Below, in pieces: positions 27,969 through 36,084 of a stretch of 64,000 nucleotides of DNA (its first letter is position 1; each line of letters begins with the position of its first letter). The notes under the pieces are model-generated. The model was not told the origin of the DNA. It made no database searches and saw only the letters and a program-made list of their open reading frames with translations. The stretch comes from Bog-756 sp963813525 (GTDB taxonomy: Bacteria > Actinomycetota > Acidimicrobiia > Acidimicrobiales > RAAP-2): NCBI GenBank assembly GCA_963813525.1, contig CAWEZI010000003.1:62001-126000 (forward strand). The letters are read 5' to 3'. Made by a program: the position numbers and the translations under genes.

Positions 27969-28023
27969 CCATCGCTTCTCCATCGCTCCTCCATCGCTTC
28001 TCCATCGCTCCTCCATCGCTCCT
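27969..28023. repeat. Five-copy 11-bp tandem repeat
   Basis: TCCATCGCTYC is repeated five times head to tail, alternating TTC and TCC endings, about 70 bases upstream of the pentapeptide-protein start. Eleven base pairs is roughly one helical turn, so the repeats face the same side of the DNA; a protein-binding role is possible but slippage alone could explain them. Confidence 0.8.
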
Positions 28024-28090
28024 CGAACGAGCATGCCCATCCTCGGACGATTACTGTGAAGCGCGTTGCTGCCGAGGATGGCTTGAAGCA

Positions 28091-29239
28091 GTGACGGGGG
28101 AGGTTCGGCTCTTGCGCGACGGAACACAACCATGGATTTCCTACCGGATCTTTCGAGTGGCGACAGCAGCCATTCTGACGGTGATCGGTATCGGAGTGGG
28201 AGCCACGGCCCTAGCTGTCTCACCTGCGGCCGCCGTCACAGTGGTCGACGGATGCATGATCGTCACGCACCCGACGGCGAAGAAATTTACCGATTGCCCG
28301 GGAGCAGATCTGCAGGGGGCCGATCTGTCGGACACCAATCTGTCCCATGCCGATTTCACTGGTGCCGATTTCACGGGCGCCAATCTCTCCGGCTCCGATC
28401 TTCAGCACTCGGTGCTCTCCACTGCGACGTTTGCCACGTGCACAGTGACCAATCCCCCCGGTGAATTTCCCGCCTGTTCGTTCGCCGATCTGGGAGGCAC
28501 CGATCTGGCCGTTGCCAACCTGACCGGCGCCAGCCTCGCCGGGGTGGATCTGGGCGGCGACAACCTGCGCCAGGCAAACCTGTCGGACGCAGACTTGGTC
28601 GACGGCTGCTTGCCGCCGGGCTTCAACCCCACCACGTGTGAATTTGCCAGCCTCTCCGGCGCGTCACTGGTCCGAGCCGACCTCACGGATGCGGTGGTCT
28701 CCAGCTGCTCGACCTTCGACGAGGGAGATGCAGGCGAGTTCTCCTATTGCAGTGGCGCAGAGTTCGAGAATGCTGACGCGGCGGACGCCAACTTCACCGG
28801 GGACGACCTCGCCTGGGCGGATCTCTCCGATGCGAAATTGTCCGGAGTCAACCTAGCCGGAGTCACCTTCCAAGAATGTGCCCCGGCGAATCTCGATGAT
28901 CCGGCATGCAGTAGCGCCGATCTTGCTGGAGCGCTACTCCCGCGAACGAATCTGTCAGGTCTTCAGCTGGAAGGGGTCGACCTCTCCGACGCTGACCTCC
29001 GCGCCTCCAACCTCACCAACGCCGATCTTTCCCCCTTCAAGGAGGATGACGACTTGATCTCCGCCCCGACTAACCTGACCGAGGCATGGCTCGAGGGGGC
29101 GAACCTGACCAACGGAGACCTTGACGGCGCGAGCGCGTCCGGCATCGACGTGACCCACGTGAGATGGTCCAACACTGCATGTCCGGACGGAACCAACAGC
29201 GACAACGATGGCGGCACCTGCGCCAACGACCTGAGCTAG
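28091..29239 (+). CDS. Secreted pentapeptide-repeat protein
   Basis: The 382-residue protein has a signal peptide or N-terminal span (about residues 22-48, VATAAILTVIGIGVGATALA) and then pentapeptide repeats of the A(D/N)LxG type, clear in ADLQGADLSDTNLSHADFTG, ADFTGANLSG and LTGASLAGVDLGGDNLRQAN. The blocks are interrupted by Cys-containing insertions (CTVTNPPGEFPACSF, CLPPGFNPTTC and ECAPANLDDPAC), which may form disulfides outside the cell. The end, WSNTACPDGTNSDNDGGTC, is a common terminus of secreted members. The repeat forms a right-handed beta helix; function unknown. It starts at GTG 28091. Confidence 0.85.
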   Translation: MTGEVRLLRDGTQPWISYRIFRVATAAILTVIGIGVGATALAVSPAAAVTVVDGCMIVTHPTAKKFTDCPGADLQGADLSDTNLSHADFTGADFTGANLSGSDLQHSVLSTATFATCTVTNPPGEFPACSFADLGGTDLAVANLTGASLAGVDLGGDNLRQANLSDADLVDGCLPPGFNPTTCEFASLSGASLVRADLTDAVVSSCSTFDEGDAGEFSYCSGAEFENADAADANFTGDDLAWADLSDAKLSGVNLAGVTFQECAPANLDDPACSSADLAGALLPRTNLSGLQLEGVDLSDADLRASNLTNADLSPFKEDDDLISAPTNLTEAWLEGANLTNGDLDGASASGIDVTHVRWSNTACPDGTNSDNDGGTCANDLS

Positions 29240-29706
29240 TCGAATGCTGGCATCGAGGGTCAGTTACTTTACGCAGGCGGTGCTACCCGATTGTGAATGG
29301 GTTGCCCATTGCGCCACATGTGACAGCCACCATTTTGGTGCCGGTCATCCAGTGACTTGCCGAAAGAAGACGCACGAGTCTGGCTTCGTTCCATATGAGC
29401 CTCTTCAACCGCTGAGAGCCGGGTGGCTGCCCGGAGCCGACACGGCGGACCAACTAACTGGCCGGTTCCTGCGCCAGCAATTCCTGGACCGGCGTTTCAG
29501 CATCACTTGCTATGCCGACCTTGTGGTCAAGGACGATCCCGACTTAGCGGCACACAACGAGCCGGCAGCCCTCCAATCCCAGGCTCCGGTGCTGAAGTCG
29601 TCCGCGACGAACCACCTCTTGCGGAGCAGGTCCGGCAACGTCGATCAAGATCGTCGCCCTGGTTCGGGGACCTCCGGGCGACCGACCCGCGACCGACGAC
29701 ACTGCG
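29240..29706. other. Stretch next to the tRNA-Glu 3' end, no gene recognised
   Basis: In a tRNA-integrated element this is where an integrase would be expected. A plus-strand frame is open from 29244 into the tRNA, but it lacks a ribosome-binding site and shows no tyrosine recombinase motif (no Arg...His-x-x-Arg...Tyr). I see no transposase fragment either. Confidence 0.45.
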
Positions 29707-29779
29707 CAGTCCCAACGGGGTTCGAACCCGTGTCTCCACCTTGAGAGGGTGGTGTCCTAGGCCACTAGACGATGGGACC
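29707..29779 (-). tRNA. tRNA-Glu(CTC)
   Basis: The 73-nt cloverleaf reads on the minus strand: acceptor GGTCCCA/TGGGACT with a G-U at the first pair, D arm with CTAGTGGCCTAG, anticodon stem CCACC/GGTGG with loop CTCTCAA, T arm ACGGG-TTCGAAC-CCCGT, discriminator G; CCA not encoded. A damaged copy of its 3' part lies at 18411-18456, implying this gene served as an integration site. Confidence 0.95.
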
Positions 29780-29874
29780 CTGAATCGACGTTCCACCAGG
29801 GAACGTTCTGTCTGACCAACCGTAAATCGATACAAAACCTGGCCACGGAATCCCACAAGAGAACACCGCGAGCG

Positions 29875-29948
29875 CTCGGGGGGGAGGGCTCGAACCTCCA
29901 ACCTCATGAACCAGAATCATGCCGCGCTGCCAGTTGCGCCACCCCCGA
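29875..29948 (-). tRNA. tRNA-Gln(CTG)
   Basis: The minus strand folds as a tRNA: acceptor TCGGGGG/CCCCCGA pairs perfectly, anticodon stem CATGA/TCATG encloses loop TTCTGGT, T arm is GGAGG-TTCGAGC-CCTCC, discriminator G. It lies 95 bases upstream of tRNA-Glu in the same direction, so they are probably co-transcribed. Confidence 0.93.
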
Positions 29949-30032
29949 ATGGGCGAATGGCCAATTTAGCCCACCCTGCGGGACGGGGAGACCCGTGCCG
30001 ACCCGGGTGGGTCGGCCCTACGATCAGTCACG

Positions 30033-31187
30033 ATGAGTGTGGACCGGGTGGTGATCGTGGGCGGGGGGATTCTCGGCACGATGCACGCCCTCGAGGCCAC
30101 CAACCGTGGATGGGAGGTGCTCCAGCTCGAAGCCGATGCCGGTCCTCGACGGGCCTCCGTCCGCAACTTCGGGCTCATATGGGTCAGCGGGCGAGCCGGC
30201 GGAGAGGAGCTCGATCTCGCCCTGCGGGCCCGGACTCTTTGGGAGCGGATCGCCTCCACCTGCCCCGGCATCGGTTTCCGGCCCGACGGTTCGCTGACCC
30301 TTGCCCGAACGGATACCGAGCTCAGCCTGATGGCTGAAGCCGCTTCCCGTGCCGACGCGTCAGCCCGCCGCACCGAGCTCCTTGACCCCTCAGGCGTCCG
30401 GGACGTCAACCCGGCCGTCAAGGGTGACGTCGCCGGTGGGCTCTTGTGCCGGCTCGACGCAGTGGTTGAGCCGGGCTCGGTGCTCGGCGCGGTCAGAAAG
30501 GCGCTGGAGGCGACCGGTCGCTACCAGTGGCTTCCCGGACGCCGGGCGGTCGACATCCGGTCCTCCGATGGACCCGCACACGGAGCGGCCGGGCCCGCTG
30601 TAACCGACAACAGCGGCGCACGCCATCAGGGAGCGCTCATTCTCCTGTGTGTCGGCGACCGGCTGTCCGGCTTCGCTGGTCGGGTCGGAACCGCCCTGGC
30701 CGAAGCGCCCCTGCGCCGGTGCCGGTTGCAGATGATGCAAACCGCGCCACTGGCCGAACGTCTGCCCACAGCTCTGGCCGATGCCGATTCGATGCGGTAT
30801 TACCCGGCCTTCGACCTGCCCGGCCGCGCCTCGTTGCCACCCCTGGGACCGAGAGCGTCGAAGTGGGGAATGCAGCTCCTCGTCGTGCAGCGAGCCGCCG
30901 GCGGACTCACCATCGGCGACACCCATGTCTACGACGAGCCCTTCGATTTCGCCGTCGACGAAGATCCCTATGACCAGCTCCGCTCCCGGGTCGAGGCCAT
31001 CCTCGGGTGGGAGCTGCCGCCGGTGGTTCGTCGTTGGGCCGGCACCTACACCCTTGTCACTGATGACCGTATCTATTACCGCGCCGAGATCGATGACCGG
31101 GTGTGGGCAGTGACCGGAGCTGCGGGTCGGGGAATGACCCTCTCCCCGGCCATCGCCGAGCAGACCTGGGATGAGGTGACGATGTGA
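30033..31187 (+). CDS. TIGR03364-type FAD-dependent oxidoreductase (aminophosphonate oxidase-like)
   Basis: A DadA/glycine-oxidase-fold flavoenzyme of 384 residues. The N-terminal FAD-binding motif is VVIVGGGILGTMHALEATNR; RRASVRNFGLIWVSGR follows, typical of TIGR03364. The C-terminal part has the amine-oxidase-type GIVxDDR-like stretch (TLVTDDRIYYRAEI) and TGAAGRGMTLSPAIAE for flavin contact. TIGR03364 enzymes occur with a phosphonatase-like HAD hydrolase and are proposed to oxidatively deaminate or demethylate aminophosphonates related to 2-aminoethylphosphonate. That partner follows directly, overlapping by four bases. Substrate is inferred from family and context only. Confidence 0.88.
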   Translation: MSVDRVVIVGGGILGTMHALEATNRGWEVLQLEADAGPRRASVRNFGLIWVSGRAGGEELDLALRARTLWERIASTCPGIGFRPDGSLTLARTDTELSLMAEAASRADASARRTELLDPSGVRDVNPAVKGDVAGGLLCRLDAVVEPGSVLGAVRKALEATGRYQWLPGRRAVDIRSSDGPAHGAAGPAVTDNSGARHQGALILLCVGDRLSGFAGRVGTALAEAPLRRCRLQMMQTAPLAERLPTALADADSMRYYPAFDLPGRASLPPLGPRASKWGMQLLVVQRAAGGLTIGDTHVYDEPFDFAVDEDPYDQLRSRVEAILGWELPPVVRRWAGTYTLVTDDRIYYRAEIDDRVWAVTGAAGRGMTLSPAIAEQTWDEVTM

Positions 31188-31861
31188 ACCAACCGATCCG
31201 ACTGGTGGTGCTGGACATGGCCGGTACCACGGTGGCCGACCAGGGGGCGGTGGAGGAGGCCTTCCAGGTGGCCCTCGACGCCGTCGGTCTCACCGCCGGC
31301 GACCTGAAGGACGAACCCGCCGCCTACATCCGCCGCACCATGGGCCAGTCCAAGATTGCCGTCTTCACCGAGCTCCTCGGGGGCGACCACCACCGGGCCG
31401 AGCAGGCCAACACCGCCTTCGAGTCCGCTTTCGACCAGGCCGTCACCCGCGGCGAGGTGGGGCCCATGCCCGGAGCAGAGGAGTGCCTGTCGGCCCTTCG
31501 CCAGGCCGGCATGCGTCTGTGTCTGACCACCGGCTTCTCCCCCACCACCCGCGACGGGGTGGTGGCCGCCCTCGGTTGGCAAGGCGCCGTCGACCTGCTC
31601 CTCTCGCCGTCCGACGCCGGGCGGGGTCGGCCGTGGCCCGACATGATCCTCACCGCCGTGCTCCGCCTGCGCATCGACGACGTCGCCGAGGTGGCTGTGG
31701 TCGGCGACACAGCCAACGATCTGTTGTCCGGGGCGCGTGCGGGAGCATCGATGGTCATCGGCGTGCTCAGTGGCGCTCATTCGCGCACCGAGCTGGGCCG
31801 CGCGCCGCACACCCACCTGATCGGGTCGGTCACCGAATTACCCGACCTGCTCATACCCTGA
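31184..31861 (+). CDS. TIGR03351-type phosphonatase-like HAD hydrolase
   Basis: A HAD-superfamily hydrolase of 225 residues expected to break the C-P bond of an aldehyde-type phosphonate. Motif I is VVLDMAGTTV with both nucleophile-region residues (DMAGT as in phosphonatase-like proteins), followed by a cap, motif II in LTTGFSP, the Lys/Arg region near GRPWPDMI and motif III in VVGDTANDLLSGARAGA. Its GTG overlaps the oxidoreductase stop (GTGA), so the two are translationally coupled. The product of the flavoenzyme is the likely substrate. Confidence 0.9.
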   Translation: MNQPIRLVVLDMAGTTVADQGAVEEAFQVALDAVGLTAGDLKDEPAAYIRRTMGQSKIAVFTELLGGDHHRAEQANTAFESAFDQAVTRGEVGPMPGAEECLSALRQAGMRLCLTTGFSPTTRDGVVAALGWQGAVDLLLSPSDAGRGRPWPDMILTAVLRLRIDDVAEVAVVGDTANDLLSGARAGASMVIGVLSGAHSRTELGRAPHTHLIGSVTELPDLLIP

Positions 31862-31969
31862 CCGATACGGCTCGAACCGATCAGCCTCAGCTGAAGCGGG
31901 GGCGGCACCGTGTTCCTCGGGTGCACGTGTGTACCGCGCTCCCCGGTTGCGCAGGGTTGCATACCTAAT

Positions 31970-33526
31970 TCAGCGCCAGACGTCCCGGACCGTGGCCACT
32001 CCCTCCGGGGTCAGCATGGTGCCGCTGAGTGTACGCTCGTCGTTGCGCATCCGCCACCGCAGGAGCCGCTGAGCGGCCTCCCACCCGCGGTGGTCGGCCC
32101 CGCTCCCGGCCACCAGATCGTTCCTTTGATCGGGGTCCGCCGCCAGGTCGAACAGAAGTGGAGGGAACAACTCGGCCTCGGTGGCGAACTGCACGTACTT
32201 GAGATCGCTGCCCCGGACCACGTCCAACGAGCAGTGGGCCATGGGTACGGCGAAGAACTGCTCAGCCAACCGGTCGGCGGGATTGGAGAAGTTCCAGCTC
32301 CAGTGGGCCTCGGTCCGCCAGTGCTCGGGATCAGCGTCCGATGCTGCGCCCTCGCCTGTCATGAACGGCTGAAGCGGGTAGCCGTCCACCTGCAGGGGGA
32401 CCTCGATGCCCAGCCACGTGCAGATGGTGGGCAGTACATCGACCGACTCGGTGAAGGCACGGACGGTCCTCCCCCGCCCGGTTGACGCCGCCGGATCCGG
32501 ATCGCGGATGATGAGCGGTATGTGAAACGACTCGTCCCAGTAGCCGAGCTTCTCGATCAACCAGTGATCGCCGCCCATCTCACCGTGGTCGCTGGTCAGG
32601 ACCACCAGAGTCGATTGGGCCAACCCGGAGGACTCGAGGTGGTCGAAAAGCCGGCCCAGCTGGTCATCCACCTCCTTTTGGGCACCGTGGTACGTGGCCC
32701 GTAGCTGGCGGCGCTCCCGCTCGTCCTCCGGCGCCCCGGCCATCGGCGTGTACATCACCAACCGATTGAACGGATGGGCCGCCGCCTCCTCGGCTTTGGT
32801 AGGGGCGCCCACAAAAGGCGGGAGGTCGTCGGCGTCGTAGAGATCGTGGTAGCCGACGGGATTGCGACGCGGGGGGTGGGGCCGGATGAACGACGCGTGG
32901 ACGAAGAAGGGTTGATCCCCGTTCTCGTCCAACCAGCCGGTCAGAGCCTCGACCATGAAGGCCGTCTCCGACTGCTCAGGTGTGAAGCGGGCCGGGGCCC
33001 AGGTGGACCCGTGCTCATCGGCACCGGGAAATCCTGCGGTGGGCCGATAGAGATCCTGCGGATTGGCCGGAACGTCGACCCCCTGGGCGGCCAGCCAGCG
33101 CCCCCACTGTTGGCTCCCCTCCTCCCACGGCTCGTACAGCACGGTGCGGAACCCGGGCAGGATCTGCTCATAGGAGCGCAGCCGTGGATCATCGGCCGGG
33201 AGGTGCCGGGGGTCGAGGCTGGTGTCGGTGTACCCGAAGAGCACCGGGTCGTAGCCGGCCTGGCGGGCCAGTCGGGCCACATTGGTGAAACGGTCGTCGA
33301 GCGGGGTGCCGTTGTTGAGCGACCGGTTGTGGTGCAGGTAGGTGCCCGTGTACAGACACGCTCGTGACGGACCGCACGGTGCCGCGTTGGCCCAGTGGTT
33401 GGCGAACAGGGTTCCCTCTGCGGCCAGGAGGTCGAGGGTCGGCGTGGTCAGCACGGGATGGCCGAGGGCCGACAGGCTGTCCCCCCGCCACTGGTCCACC
33501 GTTATGAACAGCACGTTCCGGTTCAT
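31970..33526 (-). CDS. Phosphonate monoester hydrolase-type sulfatase
   Basis: An alkaline-phosphatase-superfamily hydrolase of 518 residues. It begins NVLFITVDQWRGD with a metal Asp, and has the formylglycine signature CGPSR within NAAPCGPSRACLYTGTYLHH, so an FGE is needed. The segments GTPLDDRFTNVARLARQAGY and TDTSLDPRHLPADDPR resemble rhizobial and Burkholderia phosphonate monoester hydrolases as I remember them. TSDHGEMGGDHWLIEKLG carries the second metal site. ATG 33526 has GGAGG six bases upstream. It converges on the phosphonate pair, supporting a phosphonate-ester role, though sulfatase or phosphodiesterase promiscuity is known for this family. Confidence 0.87.
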   Translation of the reverse strand: MNRNVLFITVDQWRGDSLSALGHPVLTTPTLDLLAAEGTLFANHWANAAPCGPSRACLYTGTYLHHNRSLNNGTPLDDRFTNVARLARQAGYDPVLFGYTDTSLDPRHLPADDPRLRSYEQILPGFRTVLYEPWEEGSQQWGRWLAAQGVDVPANPQDLYRPTAGFPGADEHGSTWAPARFTPEQSETAFMVEALTGWLDENGDQPFFVHASFIRPHPPRRNPVGYHDLYDADDLPPFVGAPTKAEEAAAHPFNRLVMYTPMAGAPEDERERRQLRATYHGAQKEVDDQLGRLFDHLESSGLAQSTLVVLTSDHGEMGGDHWLIEKLGYWDESFHIPLIIRDPDPAASTGRGRTVRAFTESVDVLPTICTWLGIEVPLQVDGYPLQPFMTGEGAASDADPEHWRTEAHWSWNFSNPADRLAEQFFAVPMAHCSLDVVRGSDLKYVQFATEAELFPPLLFDLAADPDQRNDLVAGSGADHRGWEAAQRLLRWRMRNDERTLSGTMLTPEGVATVRDVWR

Positions 33527-33580
33527 GGACACCTCCGCTCCCCCCAGGTCGGGTGCACGGTCACCAAGCCGTCCATCCGG

Positions 33581-34237
33581 TCATCCCAAGGAGGCATGGA
33601 GAGCGCTCAGGTGATCGAATCCGATGATGCGGCCCAGGGCCACTCCCACCGTCTCCTTGGCGTAGTAGGGAATGGTGGCGAGACCCGTGATGGGTGACGT
33701 ACGGGTCGGCGTGGGATAAGGGAGGAGGCCGACGTCGGTGGCGATGGCCAGGCTGCGGTCCTCGTGGAAGGGGTCGGTCACCACGAGAACGGTAGTGTCA
33801 CCGCGGCCCAGGAGCTGCGGGGCGGCCAGGGCCAGGTTGTTCCACGAATCGCTCCCTCCGGCCTGGAGGATGTCGTGCGCGGGCACGCCCGCGGCAACCA
33901 GGTAGCGAGCCGAGGCCTGCGATTCGGTGTAGTGGTCGCCCGGTTGCTTCGATCCGGTGACCATGACGGTGACCGCGTAGCGCTGGCGCCACAGCAACTC
34001 GGCCTCGTGGAGGCGGGCGGCCAGGTCGGGCGAAGGCACCCCGTTGTACTGGGCCGCTCCCATCACCACGATGGCTCCGGCCGGACGGGGCTCGTAGCGG
34101 CGGCCGGTCAGCCACACCTGCACGGCTGTCACCGCCAGGTAGACCAGGACGGCCATCACCAGGTACAACACCACCCGCACGATGAACCGGATCAGGCGCA
34201 GGCCGGTGAGGGTGGCCAGCAGTCCCACGATGCTCAA
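33581..34237 (-). CDS. YdcF/SanA-type DUF218 membrane protein
   Basis: About 218 residues with one or two N-terminal spans (IRFIVRVVLYLVMAVLVYLAV) and a DUF218 domain starting at AGAIVVMGAAQYNGVPSPDL, with VTGSKQPGDHYTESQASARYLVAAG given in parts, and the SWNNLALAA motif with conserved Asn. DUF218 proteins are linked to envelope-barrier functions; the biochemical activity is unknown. It lies 37 bases after gltX on the same strand. The start is unclear: TTG 34237 or GTG 34228; the frame is open far upstream inside gltX. Confidence 0.8.
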   Translation of the reverse strand: MSIVGLLATLTGLRLIRFIVRVVLYLVMAVLVYLAVTAVQVWLTGRRYEPRPAGAIVVMGAAQYNGVPSPDLAARLHEAELLWRQRYAVTVMVTGSKQPGDHYTESQASARYLVAAGVPAHDILQAGGSDSWNNLALAAPQLLGRGDTTVLVVTDPFHEDRSLAIATDVGLLPYPTPTRTSPITGLATIPYYAKETVGVALGRIIGFDHLSALHASLG

Positions 34238-34274
34238 CGCCCCCGGAGCGCCCCCACCTCGACGGCGCCGGCCA

Positions 34275-35750
34275 TCAGCGCCTGTCGAGGCCGATGCGAG
34301 CCAGCGCCTCCCGGAGGCGTGCGAGGGTGCGGTCGGGTCCCAGGACCTCGAGGGAGTCGAACAACGGGAGACCCTTGGGCCGCCCCATGGTGGCCAGGCG
34401 GATCGGGGCCTGGGCCTTGCCCAGATTGCGGTCGACCCCGACGGCCACCGCCAGGGTGGCCGCTTTGAGGGTATCCACCTGCCAACTGCCCACCAGTGAC
34501 TCGTAGGAGGCCAGCGCACCGGCGAGGATCTCGGTGGCCACCGGATCGTCGGTCACCGACTTGGCCCACGCCTCCTCGTCGATGTCGGGTCGTGGGAGAA
34601 AGGCGAAATCGACCATACCCGGCACTTCGTCGAGAACGGCCACCCTCTCTTGGAGGGGCGGTGCCAGAGCGGCGAAGGCGGCCGGATCGAATGCGGTCGG
34701 CGCCCAGGGGGTGGACTCCCCGGTCACCCAGGGACCGCAGGCCTCGATGAACCGGTCGAGGTCCATGGCCCGTATGTACTCGCCGTTCATATGGGTGAGC
34801 TTGGCCACGTCGAAGAAGGCCGGCGAGTGGTTGACGTCGGTCAGCCGGAACCAGTCAAGGAGCTCGTCGGTGTCGAAGATCTCCTGGCCCTCGGGTGGGC
34901 TCCACCCGAGCAGGGCCAGGTAATTGAGAAAGGCATCGGGCAGGTAGCCGCGGTCACGGTAGGACTCGACCGCCACCGGATCCCGCCGCTTGGACAGCTT
35001 CTTGCGTTGCTCGTTGACCAGCATGGGCAGGTGGGCGAAGACCGGGAGAGGGGGGGTCGGCCCGACCGCTCCGGGGGCAGCGGTGGTCCACCCGACCGAG
35101 GACAGTGCCTCCCACACCAGGATGCCCCTGGGGGTGGTGGGCAAAAGGTCCTCGCCCCGGATCACATGGGTGATGGCCATGTCGATGTCGTCCACCACGT
35201 TGGCCAGGACGAAGAGCGGATCGCCGTTGGCCTTGACGGCCACGAAGTCGTCCATGGCCTCCGCCGGAAACTCGACCTCGCCGCGCACGACGTCGTCCAC
35301 GACGACCAGTCCCCCGTCGGGCGTGCGGAACCGGAGGGCGCGGCCCGGGCCCCGCTCCAGACCACGGTGCCGGCAGAAGCCGTCGTACCCGGGCGTCTGG
35401 ATTCCGGCCGCCTTGTTGCGGGCGTCGATCTGCTCGCGGGTGCAGTCACAGGCATAGAGGAAGCCCCCTTCCCACAGAGCGTCTGTGGCCTGGTTGTAAC
35501 GGTCGGTGCGCTGAGACTGGTGGTAGGGACCCTCGTCGGGGTCCATCCCCAGCCAATACAGGGCGTCGATGATCCCTTCGACCCAAACCTCGCGACCACG
35601 CTCGGCGTCGGTGTCCTCGATGCGCAGGACGAATGTGCCCGACGACTGGCGAGCCACCACCCAATTGAAAAGGGCGGTACGGGCGCTTCCGACATGGAAG
35701 TAGCCCGTGGGCGAAGGGGCGAAGCGGACCCTCGGGGCGTCCCCGGGCAC
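34275..35750 (-). CDS. gltX: Glutamyl-tRNA synthetase
   Basis: Charges tRNA-Glu with glutamate. The 491-residue protein opens with RVRFAPSPTGYFHVGSART (the HIGH box as HVGS), has IEDTDAERG, the four-Cys-like zinc-type region near CDCTREQIDARNKAAG, and the KMSKS-type loop as KKLSKRRDP. It is full length with a C-terminal anticodon-binding domain (GVDRNLGKAQAPIRLA near the end), so it is a real synthetase and not a short GluQ-type protein. The start at GTG 35750 lies eight bases after the ferredoxin stop; the ribosome-binding site would be inside that gene's end, so ferredoxin, gltX and YdcF form one operon. Confidence 0.95.
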   Translation of the reverse strand: MPGDAPRVRFAPSPTGYFHVGSARTALFNWVVARQSSGTFVLRIEDTDAERGREVWVEGIIDALYWLGMDPDEGPYHQSQRTDRYNQATDALWEGGFLYACDCTREQIDARNKAAGIQTPGYDGFCRHRGLERGPGRALRFRTPDGGLVVVDDVVRGEVEFPAEAMDDFVAVKANGDPLFVLANVVDDIDMAITHVIRGEDLLPTTPRGILVWEALSSVGWTTAAPGAVGPTPPLPVFAHLPMLVNEQRKKLSKRRDPVAVESYRDRGYLPDAFLNYLALLGWSPPEGQEIFDTDELLDWFRLTDVNHSPAFFDVAKLTHMNGEYIRAMDLDRFIEACGPWVTGESTPWAPTAFDPAAFAALAPPLQERVAVLDEVPGMVDFAFLPRPDIDEEAWAKSVTDDPVATEILAGALASYESLVGSWQVDTLKAATLAVAVGVDRNLGKAQAPIRLATMGRPKGLPLFDSLEVLGPDRTLARLREALARIGLDRR

Positions 35751-35757
35751 TCCTGGG

Positions 35758-35955
35758 TTACTCGTCTTCGACGATGGTGATGGCACCGGTGGGGCAGCCG
35801 TTGGCCGCCTGGCGGACTCTGTCGTACAGCTCGGGGCCCGGGTTCTCATTGAGCACGTAGAGGAAGCCGTCGTCCCGGACCTCGAACACCTCGGGGGCAA
35901 TCCCCATGCAGACAGCGTTGCTCGCACATTCGTCGTAATCGACTACAACCTTCAC
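35758..35955 (-). CDS. Small 3Fe-4S/4Fe-4S ferredoxin
   Basis: A 65-residue electron carrier with DYDECASNAVCMGIAPEVFE and a later AANGCPTGAITI. The visible Cys pattern (C-x5-C ... C-P) has three cluster ligands, which fits the [3Fe-4S] ferredoxins that serve actinobacterial cytochromes P450 and related oxygenases. GTG 35955 has GGAGG seven bases upstream. No P450 is encoded nearby, so its partner is elsewhere. Confidence 0.92.
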   Translation of the reverse strand: MKVVVDYDECASNAVCMGIAPEVFEVRDDGFLYVLNENPGPELYDRVRQAANGCPTGAITIVEDE

Positions 35956-36084
35956 GTCGTGCCTCCGGAGCTCGGTGAACCAGGACGAGTGTACCGGGCC
36001 TCCGACCGGGCGCCGGGCCAACAGCACCCACCGACCCACCCCGGCGGTCGGCGACCGGTAATGATCTCCCCATGCCCATCCCCC

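Noticed and set aside
27969..28023. 11-bp repeats considered as a CRISPR or plasmid-type iteron array
   Set aside because: Unit too short, no spacers, and no replication initiator gene nearby.
29244..29744. Frame beside tRNA-Glu considered as an integrase remnant
   Set aside because: No tyrosine or serine recombinase motifs could be found, and the frame runs through the tRNA gene.
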